A DNA stretch of 5,974 nt. It comes from a bacterium. GTDB lineage: Bacteria; AUK180; JAQVHJ01. The stretch lies in contig JAQVHJ010000163.1 of assembly GCA_028696285.1 (NCBI GenBank), forward strand, positions 1-5,974, in the 5' to 3' direction. The translations under genes were made by a program, and so were the position numbers. The notes under the pieces were generated by a model. That model made no database searches. It saw only the letters and a program-made list of their open reading frames with translations, and had not been told where the DNA came from. Below are positions 1 through 5,930 of this stretch, piece after piece (the stretch's first letter is position 1; each line of letters begins with the position of its first letter).

Positions 1-993
1 TTAGTCGGTGGCCGCGGAAAAGCCGGCGGAGTTAAGGTTGTAAAGACCCCGGAAGAAGCGGAGAAGGTTGGGAAGCAAATTTTATCTATGTCAATCAAGG
101 ATCTTCCTGTAAAAAAGGTTTTGGTTGAAGAGACGATGGAGATTGACAAGGAGTTCTATTTAAGTCTTGTCATGGACCGTGCTTCGAAGGGGATTACCAT
201 CATGGCATCTCCAGAAGGCGGGGTGGAGATTGAAACCGTTGCAAAGGAACGCCCTGACCGCATTTTTAAGATTACCATAGATCCCCTTTCCGGAATGAGT
301 GATTTTCATTCAAGGTATATTGCAATGAAAATGTTTCCGGGAGACAAGGATAAGATTCGAGAGTTTTCTAAAATTCTATTTAAACTTTATGATATTTACA
401 TGAAGAAAGATGCCACGCTTGTTGAGATCAATCCTTTAATCTTAACAAAGCAGGGGCATTTACTTGCTTTGGATTCAAAGATAATCATAGATGACAACGC
501 TGTTTACCGGCAAAAGGATCTTGAACCGTTTGAACTGGAAAATATTGATGATAAGAATGAGAGAATGGCAAAAGAAAAGAATCTTTCCTATGTCAAGCTT
601 GAAGGGAAGATCGGGTGCTGTGTAAATGGCGCGGGTCTTGCCATGGCCACGATGGATGTAATAAAGCATTTCGGAAGTGAACCTGCGAATTTTCTTGATA
701 TTGGCGGTTCTTCAAATCCTGAGAAGGTTGTTAATGCTTTGGAAATTATCACCTCGGATCCTAATGTTAAGGCAATTTTATTCAATATATTCGGGGGGAT
801 TACCCGCTGTGATGATGTCGCGTCAGGAATTAAGAAGGCGTTAGAGATCAAGCCGATTAAGATACCCATTGTTATAAGATTGACCGGGACCAATGAAGAA
901 GAAGGGAAGAAGATTCTTGAGGGTATTGGCCTTCCAACCACATCATCAATGGTAGATGCGGTAAAGAAAATAATTGAAGCGGCAAAACATTAA
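1..993 (+). CDS. sucC: Succinyl-CoA synthetase (ADP-forming) beta subunit, 5'-truncated by window edge
   Basis: This is the beta subunit of succinate-CoA ligase, which with SucD interconverts succinyl-CoA + NDP + Pi and succinate + CoA + NTP in the cytoplasmic TCA cycle. The frame is open from base 1, so the ATG at 88 is internal and not the start. The 330 visible residues begin at the ATP-grasp motif GGRGKAGG (residues 3-10); by recalled alignment with E. coli SucC, about 49 N-terminal residues lie outside the window. Visible family marks are STEGGVEIE-like 'SPEGGVEIE', the metal-ligand pair N144 (EINPL) and D158 (LDSK) at the family's 14-residue spacing, the ligase-CoA domain opening 'GCCVNGAGLAMATMD', and 'FGGITRCD' near the end. 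One oddity is 'DIGGSSNPEKV', where most relatives have GGG. Paralogous malate-CoA or citryl-CoA ligase subunits are possible alternatives but less likely. It is followed 21 bases later by sucD, as in most bacteria. Confidence 0.96.
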   Translation, partial: LVGGRGKAGGVKVVKTPEEAEKVGKQILSMSIKDLPVKKVLVEETMEIDKEFYLSLVMDRASKGITIMASPEGGVEIETVAKERPDRIFKITIDPLSGMSDFHSRYIAMKMFPGDKDKIREFSKILFKLYDIYMKKDATLVEINPLILTKQGHLLALDSKIIIDDNAVYRQKDLEPFELENIDDKNERMAKEKNLSYVKLEGKIGCCVNGAGLAMATMDVIKHFGSEPANFLDIGGSSNPEKVVNALEIITSDPNVKAILFNIFGGITRCDDVASGIKKALEIKPIKIPIVIRLTGTNEEEGKKILEGIGLPTTSSMVDAVKKIIEAAKH

Positions 994-1014
994 ACAATAC
1001 ACAGGAGATAATAA

Positions 1015-1881
1015 ATGAGTATAATAGTAAACGAAAACACAAAGGTTGTGGTTCAGGGGATTACGGGGCGTGACGGGTCATTCCATACAAAGCAGATGCT
1101 TGATTACGGAACCAAGGTAGTTGCGGGAGTAACTCCGGGAAAAGCCGGGGAGAATGTTTCCGGTGTTCCGGTATTTGATTCAGTTAAGGATGCAGTTGCC
1201 AAAACCGGAGCGAATGCTTCCGTAATATATGTTCCTCCGGCATTTGCAATAGATGCATTATATGAAGCAATAGACGCGAAGCTTGATCTGGTTGTATGTA
1301 TAACAGAAGGTCTGCCGACCAATAATGTTATCCAGGTTTTTAATTATCTTAAGGGGACAAAGACCCGGATGATCGGCCCGAATTGCCCCGGGATCATTTC
1401 ACCCGGGAAGACAAAACTCGGAATCTTACCTGCACAGATCCATAAACCCGGGAATGTCGGGGTAGTTTCCAGAAGCGGAACCTTAACATATGAAGTTGTT
1501 TATTCCCTGACAAATGAAGGATTTGGACAGTCGACCTGTATCGGGATCGGCGGTGATCCGGTTATCGGCACAAACTTTATCGATTGCTTGAGGATGTTCC
1601 AGGATGATCCGGAAACTAAAGCGATTGTAATGATAGGAGAGATTGGCGGGAACGATGAAGAGCAGGCCGCGGACTTTATTAAGGAGTATGTTAAGAAGCC
1701 CGTCGTTTCATTTATTGCAGGAAGAACCGCCCCTCCGGGGAAGAGAATGGGTCATGCCGGCGCGATTATCTCGGGTGGGAAAGGGACAGCAGAAGAAAAG
1801 ATAGAAGCATTGAATTCAGTTGGCGTACCTGTTGCACCGATTCCACAGGATATTCCAAAACTGCTGAAAGAAAGGATGTAA
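1015..1881 (+). CDS. sucD: Succinyl-CoA synthetase alpha subunit
   Basis: This is the catalytic alpha subunit, which binds CoA and carries the phosphohistidine intermediate. Its 288 residues match the usual family length. The N-terminal CoA-binding Rossmann domain has 'QGITGRDGSFH' (14-24). The GPNCPG motif is at 121-126. 'GEIGG' holds E209, the glutamate expected to contact the phosphohistidine. 'RMGHAGAIISGGKGTAEEK' places the active-site histidine at H247, equivalent to the E. coli active-site His. The C-terminal 'IPKLLKERM' is also typical. The start is well fixed: AGGAG at 1003-1007 lies 7 bases before the ATG and the N-terminus matches the family. It should be translated from the same message as sucC. 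No truncation or missing catalytic residue is seen. Confidence 0.98.
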   Translation: MSIIVNENTKVVVQGITGRDGSFHTKQMLDYGTKVVAGVTPGKAGENVSGVPVFDSVKDAVAKTGANASVIYVPPAFAIDALYEAIDAKLDLVVCITEGLPTNNVIQVFNYLKGTKTRMIGPNCPGIISPGKTKLGILPAQIHKPGNVGVVSRSGTLTYEVVYSLTNEGFGQSTCIGIGGDPVIGTNFIDCLRMFQDDPETKAIVMIGEIGGNDEEQAADFIKEYVKKPVVSFIAGRTAPPGKRMGHAGAIISGGKGTAEEKIEALNSVGVPVAPIPQDIPKLLKERM

Positions 1882-1896
1882 AGAGCACAAGACGGA

Positions 1897-2787
1897 ATGA
1901 ATCGAATTAAGTTTATTGTCAATCCCCGCTCAGGCGAGAAAAAGACATTGGTGTTTTTAAGAAAGTTAAAGTATTACTGCAATTATTATAACCTTGATTA
2001 TTCTATCAGCCTTACAAAGGATAAGCATCACGGAACAGAAATGGCAGATGAAGCGATGCATCAGGGCTTCGATATAATTGTTGCGGTAGGAGGTGATGGA
2101 ACTCTGCATGAAGTTTTACAAGGGATAGTAGGGAAGGACTTGACTTTAGGTGTTATCCCCTTTGGTTCTTCAAACGATTTTGCAAGAACGGTTAAGATCC
2201 CGAAAGATATAAAAGAAGCCGTGCGGATTATTGCAAAAGGCAAGGTAAAGAAAATAGATGTAGGCGCTGTCAATGACAGATTTTTTATTAATATCAGCAG
2301 TGCAGGTTTTGACGGGGAAGTTGTTGCCCGTTTACCAAAGATGCGGTCTAAATATTTATTTTCACTGGTTTACATTTTAGGGGTATTTAAGGAATTGTTC
2401 AGATACAAGAAAAAAAACGTTAAGGTGATTAAGGATGGTGAGGATCTCGGAGATTACAAGGTCAATCTTGTTGCGGTTGCAAACGGAAAATTTTACGGGC
2501 ATAATATGAAGATTGCGCCAAAGGCAAAACTGGATGACGGATTCTTTGATGTTATTCTAATAGCTGATTTTAATCCTATCAGATTTATCTCAAATTTTCC
2601 CAAAGTGTTTAAGGGAACACATATTTATAATAAGGATGTTATATTATTCAGATGTAAAGAAATAACACTCTTTTCAAAGGAAAGAGTGTTCATTCAATCA
2701 GATGGAGAACTTACAGGGAAGCTTCCTGTTGAGTACAGGATATTTCCTAAGTTTCAAAAATTAATTGTTCCGGAATCTGAAATGTAA
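1897..2787 (+). CDS. YegS/DagK-family lipid kinase (diacylglycerol kinase-like)
   Basis: This is a 296-residue member of the DAGK_cat/YegS/BmrU family, soluble or membrane-associated ATP-dependent kinases that phosphorylate lipid alcohols, usually diacylglycerol to phosphatidic acid. The N-terminal nucleotide-binding domain shows NPRSG (9-13), the ATP-binding GGDGT (65-69) followed by LHEV, and 'PFGSSNDFAR' (88-97), a variant of the common PxGTxNDFAR. The C-terminal beta-sandwich domain contains 'SSAGFDGEVV' (around 134-143), a basic 'FRYKKKNVK' stretch, and 'SDGE' (268-271), the usual late acidic metal-site motif. The true substrate cannot be read from sequence; phospholipid turnover is inferred. 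The ATG lies 15 bases after sucD and has only a weak GACGGA-like sequence directly before it, so translation may depend on coupling to sucD. The position of NPRSG near residue 9 supports this start. Confidence 0.93.
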   Translation: MNRIKFIVNPRSGEKKTLVFLRKLKYYCNYYNLDYSISLTKDKHHGTEMADEAMHQGFDIIVAVGGDGTLHEVLQGIVGKDLTLGVIPFGSSNDFARTVKIPKDIKEAVRIIAKGKVKKIDVGAVNDRFFINISSAGFDGEVVARLPKMRSKYLFSLVYILGVFKELFRYKKKNVKVIKDGEDLGDYKVNLVAVANGKFYGHNMKIAPKAKLDDGFFDVILIADFNPIRFISNFPKVFKGTHIYNKDVILFRCKEITLFSKERVFIQSDGELTGKLPVEYRIFPKFQKLIVPESEM

Positions 2788-2807
2788 AAATAAAAATTAA
2801 CGAATAA

Positions 2808-2814
2808 GGAGGAG
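2808..2814 (+). promoter_or_regulatory. Strong ribosome binding site that points to a CTG start
   Basis: GGAGGAG here is the best Shine-Dalgarno match in the window. Counting from GGAGG (2808-2812), the in-frame CTG at 2819 follows after 6 bases, an ideal distance. The next common-type start in this frame, TTG at 2840, is 27 bases away, too far to use this site. An in-frame TAA at 2798-2800 closes the frame upstream, and no ATG or GTG lies between it and the TTG. Confidence 0.8.
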
Positions 2815-2818
2815 AATT

Positions 2819-4057
2819 CTGAACGGCATTGTACTAATTTTGTTATTGATAATTTCATATGCAGGTTTTCTATTCTTCGGGTATATAGAGCAATTCTTCG
2901 TTTCGTTGAGGAAGCGGGAATTTTTTAATTTTCTCAATTCCGAAAACCTGAAGAGAGAAATAAAAACATTTGACAGGGTAATGATTGCAACGGTTCTTTA
3001 TAAGTACAGCTTTTTTCTTGGATTTGTTTTACTTATATTCTATTTATGCTTCATTAAGTTTAACCTGGTTTTATGGATCAGAATATTAGCAATGACCATA
3101 TTAACTATTTTTATCACGTCATCCTATCTCTTTACCGGAATTTTAGTAAGGAAGAGTAGTATTGAGAAGTTGGAGGATGTTTGGAAAAAGGTAATGAACT
3201 TCCTTTTTTATATTCCGTTATTTCCCGCATCAGAACTTGTGAAAATAATTTTTGTTTTGATTAATAAAATCTCAAGAACGGAGAACTATCGTTTCAATCT
3301 TGATTTATCCGAAGATGCCATAAAAAATATAATAGAAAAGAGGTCGGAACTTGAGCATGAAGAGAAGGAGATGCTGACAAGCATCTTTGAATTTGGAGAT
3401 ACAAAGGTCAGTGAGATAATGATCCCCCGAATTGATATTGCTGCGGTCGAGGAGTCGGATGATGTTTCGGCAGTTTTAAAGATCATAGTAGAACAAGGTT
3501 ACTCAAGAATTCCTGTTTACAGGGAGAATATAGATGAGATTGTCGGGATAGTTTATGCAAAGGATATTCTTAAAGAGTTCTATTCAAAGGGCAGTTTACC
3601 TAAATTAAAAGAGAGCTGCAGGAGTAACGTATATTTCATTCCGGAATCAGCAAGGATTGACGATTTACTCCGGACAATGCGTAATGAAAAGTTCCAGATT
3701 GCAGTTGCTCTTGATGAGTACGGAGGAACCGCCGGACTTGTGACGCTTGAGGATATTGTTGAAGAGATCTTCGGGGAGATTGAAGATGAGTATGATAAAA
3801 AGCAACCAAAGATAGAGAAACAGAAAGACGGATCATATATAACAAGCGCTCACATTGACATTGAGAATATTTTTGAAAAGCTTGAACTTGAGACTCCGGA
3901 GTTGGAAGGAGTAGAATCTATCGGAGGGTATATCTTAAATCATCTCGGTCGGATCCCTGTTGCGGGGGAGAAGATAGAGATTAAAAATATCTCATTTGAG
4001 ATACTTGAGGCGGATCAGAGAAAAATCAAAAAGATTAAGATTAAGAGGAAGGCGTAA
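2819..4057 (+). CDS. CorC/HlyC/CNNM-family membrane protein with CBS pair (divergent DUF21), probable CTG start
   Basis: Starting from CTG this is a 412-residue membrane protein of the HlyC/CorC (TlyC, CNNM-like) family, some of whose members export Mg2+ or Na+. Starting at TTG 2840 would give 405 residues and lose 'NGIVLI', which begins the first hydrophobic helix in relatives. The DUF21-like region has hydrophobic segments at about 2-22, 50-75 and 80-105, plus an amphipathic stretch near 120-145. It lacks the usual SGxETA signature; 'FFGYIEQFFVSL' stands in its place, and the later GExxPK motif is also degenerate. The cytosolic part is canonical: MIPR (201-204), a first CBS motif with 'GYSRIPVYRENIDEIVGIVY', a second CBS motif with 'DEYGGTAGLVTLEDI' from 299, 'EEIFGEIEDEYD', then a C-terminal CorC_HlyC domain (around 335-411). 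The gene lies two genes before era. Family assignment is firm; ion transport is doubtful given the altered DUF21. Confidence 0.92.
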   Translation: MNGIVLILLLIISYAGFLFFGYIEQFFVSLRKREFFNFLNSENLKREIKTFDRVMIATVLYKYSFFLGFVLLIFYLCFIKFNLVLWIRILAMTILTIFITSSYLFTGILVRKSSIEKLEDVWKKVMNFLFYIPLFPASELVKIIFVLINKISRTENYRFNLDLSEDAIKNIIEKRSELEHEEKEMLTSIFEFGDTKVSEIMIPRIDIAAVEESDDVSAVLKIIVEQGYSRIPVYRENIDEIVGIVYAKDILKEFYSKGSLPKLKESCRSNVYFIPESARIDDLLRTMRNEKFQIAVALDEYGGTAGLVTLEDIVEEIFGEIEDEYDKKQPKIEKQKDGSYITSAHIDIENIFEKLELETPELEGVESIGGYILNHLGRIPVAGEKIEIKNISFEILEADQRKIKKIKIKRKA

Positions 4058-4060
4058 TTT

Positions 4061-4747
4061 ATGCTTAAGAAGTTGAGAACATATTTAGTTTCGGGACTAT
4101 TGATAGTTGTTCCGGTTTCTGTTACGATTTATATTATTTATCATTTATTTACATATTTTGATACGATTTTAAAACCGATATTAGAGCCGGCGCTGGAAAC
4201 GATAGGGCTATTTTATGTTAATGGAATGGGTTTGATTATTTTACTTCTGTTTTTGCTGTTTATAGGGATGCTTGCGAGTAATTGGTTCGGTCAAAGACTA
4301 TTAACCTTAGGTAATAATATCATTAATAAGATTCCATTGGTAAATAAAATTTATAAAGCAACTCAGCAGATTTCATTTGCTGTCATAGGCCGGCAGAAAA
4401 GTATATTTCGCGGAGTGGTTCTGGTTGAGTATCCCCGCAAGGAAATGTATTCTCTCGGGTTCTGGACAGAGACCTCTGCGCCTGAGATTGCGGAGAAGTT
4501 AAATGAAAAAGAACTGTATCATATTTTTATACCCACTACTCCAAATCCGACATCAGGTTATCTTCTCATCTTACCAAAGAAGGATATAATCTTTCTTGAG
4601 ATGTCAGTTGAAGAAGCGTTGAAAATGATTATTTCCGGAGGGTCTGTTGTTCCCGGGAGAGAGAAGGAGAGTTCGGAAGATGAAGAAGAAATCAATAAAA
4701 AGGAAGAAATAAAAGATTCCGGAAAAGCAGGTTTAAATGGAAAATAA
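4061..4747 (+). CDS. DUF502 family integral membrane protein
   Basis: This 228-residue inner-membrane protein belongs to DUF502, a family of unknown function found mainly in Gram-negative bacteria. A basic N-terminus (MLKKLRTY) precedes a first membrane helix at about 8-30, and a second hydrophobic helix spans about 54-78. The following soluble part carries the family's conserved patches: 'NKIPLVNKIYKATQQ', 'VVLVEYPRKEMYSLGF', PTTPNPTSG (158-166), and 'MSVEEALKMIISGG' leading to VVP. The last ~28 residues are a highly charged Glu/Lys/Ser-rich tail that is probably disordered. The ATG lies 3 bases after the CorC-like stop codon, with an AGGAAGG sequence at 4046-4052 inside that gene's end, and its own end overlaps era. 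This suggests tight co-expression. The charged tail may be lineage-specific. No function can be assigned beyond membrane location. Confidence 0.94.
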   Translation: MLKKLRTYLVSGLLIVVPVSVTIYIIYHLFTYFDTILKPILEPALETIGLFYVNGMGLIILLLFLLFIGMLASNWFGQRLLTLGNNIINKIPLVNKIYKATQQISFAVIGRQKSIFRGVVLVEYPRKEMYSLGFWTETSAPEIAEKLNEKELYHIFIPTTPNPTSGYLLILPKKDIIFLEMSVEEALKMIISGGSVVPGREKESSEDEEEINKKEEIKDSGKAGLNGK

Positions 4748-5630
4748 AGAAGATAAAATTTTCAAATCGGGATTTGTCTCCATTTTAGGAAGACCCAATG
4801 TCGGTAAGTCCACATTACTGAATAATTTAATAGGTTATAAGATTTCAATTGTAACGCATAAACAGCAGACTACCCGCAGCAGGATTGCCGGGGTTCTTAC
4901 GGGAACGGATTTCCAGGCAGTATTTATTGATACACCGGGGATTAATACAGGGACTCTTCCTCTTAATAGACTACTCACAAAATCGGCCTATTCTGTTTTA
5001 ACAGAGGTTGATATTAATCTTGTTCTTGTTGATGCCGCTGCAGTGAAAGAGTCTGAGCATGTAATTTTCAACGAAGTGTTAAAAAAGAAGAAGCCGACGA
5101 TGCTTGTTATTAATAAAATGGACCTGGTTAATAAGGAACAATTATTTAAACAGATAGAGAACCTTTCAAAGAATTTCAAATTTGACGAGATCGTTCCCAT
5201 CTCTGCATTAAAGGGGCAGAACACAGATTCCCTTCTTAAGGTTATTCAGAAGTATCTCCCGGAAGGTCCGTTGTATTATCCTGAAGACCAGATTTCCGCG
5301 TCTCCGGAAGAGGTAATCTTTGCCGAGTTTATCCGGGAGAAGGTGTTTATTCTTTGTCACCAGGAGATACCATATTCAACCGCGGTTATGATTGATAAAA
5401 TGGAAGAGGATGACGAGATAATAAGGATTTATGCCACTATCTTACTGGAAAGGACTTCTCAGAAAAAGATTGTGATAGGGAAGAACGGGGAACAGATTAA
5501 GAAAATAGGAATTGAGTCAAGGAAGGAAATAGAACGTTTTACAGGGAAGAAGACTTATATAGATCTTTGGATTAAGATTCGGAAAAACTGGACAAAACAT
5601 CCTGACAGGTATATAATAGATCAGGGATAA
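4737..5630 (+). CDS. era: GTPase Era
   Basis: Era is an essential GTPase that binds the 3' end of 16S rRNA and assists assembly of the small ribosomal subunit, often at the inner membrane face. The 297 residues match the family length (about 300). The GTPase domain has the P-loop GRPNVGKS (18-25), switch I 'QQTTR' (43-47), DTPG (65-68), NKMD (126-129) and SALKG (156-160). The C-terminal KH domain begins near 'FAEFIREKV' and contains the RNA-binding loop GKNG (248-251) followed by 'EQIKKIG', ending in 'DLWIKIRKNW'. All catalytic and binding motifs are intact. The ATG overlaps the DUF502 gene by 11 bases in another frame and is preceded by AGCAGG, so coupled translation is likely. CorC-like genes near era are common across bacteria, which supports both calls. 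Confidence 0.98.
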   Translation: MENKEDKIFKSGFVSILGRPNVGKSTLLNNLIGYKISIVTHKQQTTRSRIAGVLTGTDFQAVFIDTPGINTGTLPLNRLLTKSAYSVLTEVDINLVLVDAAAVKESEHVIFNEVLKKKKPTMLVINKMDLVNKEQLFKQIENLSKNFKFDEIVPISALKGQNTDSLLKVIQKYLPEGPLYYPEDQISASPEEVIFAEFIREKVFILCHQEIPYSTAVMIDKMEEDDEIIRIYATILLERTSQKKIVIGKNGEQIKKIGIESRKEIERFTGKKTYIDLWIKIRKNWTKHPDRYIIDQG

Positions 5631-5633
5631 TCG

Positions 5634-5675
5634 GTAAACCGTAAACAGTCAACAGTAAACGGTGAACGGTAATAG
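5634..5675 (+). repeat. Degenerate 7-base tandem repeat array
   Basis: Five consecutive heptamers fit the consensus GTAAACR: GTAAACC, GTAAACA, GTCAACA, GTAAACG and GTGAACG. A decayed sixth unit, GTAATAG, follows. The array begins 3 bases after the era stop codon. The period of 7 is not a multiple of 3, which argues against coding. Similar GTGAAC/GTAAAC heptamer strings are, from memory, scattered through intergenic DNA of several bacterial lineages; their role is unknown. Confidence 0.85.
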
Positions 5676-5714
5676 TAATCCGCGGTTCATGATACGATAA
5701 TCGAAATTTAAAGA

Positions 5715-5814
5715 GAGATCGCCACGTCGTACCTTGGGGACTCCTCGCGATGACTAATGACATTGTTTGGTTTGCAAATGTGTGTATGTCATTGCGAGCG
5801 AAGCGTGGCAATCT
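5715..5814. repeat. REP/MITE-like element: two inverted, diverged arms
   Basis: The left arm (5715-5754) starts GAGATCGCCACG and ends CTCGCGATGAC. The right arm (5788-5814) reads GTCATTGCGAGCG and ends GTGGCAATCT. The reverse complement of the right arm (AGATTGCCACG...CTCGCAATGAC) matches both ends of the left arm, with the left arm longer in the middle. A further perfect 7-base pair, AATGACA (5756-5762) with TGTCATT (5787-5793), lies at the inner boundary, so the whole could fold into a long imperfect hairpin around an approximately 24-base centre. The 'GTCATTGCGAGCGAAGCG..GGCAATC' type is a familiar dispersed intergenic repeat in many bacterial genomes. There is no transposase and no obvious target-site duplication. 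Confidence 0.8.
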
Positions 5815-5832
5815 GCATGAATCAGTAGTGGC

Positions 5833-5909
5833 TGCACGTAAGAGTAAACTCGCTTTAAGCGAGTTGTAAGACGAAGACTTGACGTGTGATTCGGAAAGGA
5901 ACAACGAAT
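5833..5909 (+). other. Possible structured leader with strong hairpin
   Basis: AACTCGCT (5847-5854) and AGCGAGTT (5858-5865) form a perfect 8-base-pair stem around TTA. It is enclosed by a possible outer stem: TGCACGT (5833-5839) with ACGTGTG (5882-5888), including two G-T pairs, extended by AAG (5840-5842) with CTT (5878-5880). A second small hairpin, ATTCG (5889-5893) with CGAAT (5905-5909), has the purine-rich GAAAGGA in its loop. No T-run follows the main hairpin on either strand, so it does not look like an intrinsic terminator. It matches no riboswitch I recognise. Folding is by eye only. Confidence 0.35.
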
Positions 5910-5918
5910 ACGTAGTTT

Positions 5919-5923
5919 GAAGG
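5919..5923 (+). promoter_or_regulatory. Ribosome binding site of the gene at the window end
   Basis: GAAGG lies 7 bases before the ATG at 5931. It is the main evidence, together with the open frame, that a new gene starts there. Confidence 0.6.
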
Positions 5924-5930
5924 TAAATAT

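Larger units (their letters stand above)
5631..5930 (+). other. Non-coding, repeat-bearing spacer between era and the next gene
   Basis: No protein-coding frame with family similarity or a plausible ribosome binding site is seen here on either strand. The spacer holds a diverged heptamer array (5634-5675), a pair of inverted repeat arms (5715-5814) and a potentially structured segment before the next start (5833-5909). It is by far the largest gap in the window and probably separates two transcription units, but I see no classic hairpin-plus-T-run terminator and no convincing -35/-10 promoter pair. Confidence 0.8.

Noticed and set aside
88..90. ATG at 88 as the start of sucC
   Set aside because: The frame is open to base 1 and the upstream codons encode the conserved GGRGKAGG motif, so this methionine is internal.
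475..941. Reverse-strand open frames opposite sucC
   Set aside because: They lie wholly inside a strongly supported gene and have no recognisable domain; they are antisense shadows.
1384..1455. Three CCCGGG hexamers within about 70 bases of sucD
   Set aside because: Each encodes a Pro-Gly pair in a conserved part of SucD; they are explained by the protein sequence and local codon choice.
3636..3845. Reverse-strand open frame opposite the CBS region of the CorC-like gene
   Set aside because: It has low-complexity Ser/Leu/Gln-rich composition and lies fully within the conserved CBS domain code on the other strand.
5631..5714. CRISPR-like array
   Set aside because: The repeats are 7 bases with no spacers between units, and no cas gene is present in the window.
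5847..5865. Intrinsic terminator for era or for a reverse-strand gene
   Set aside because: The hairpin is strong but no T-run follows it on either strand, and it lies more than 200 bases past the era stop codon.
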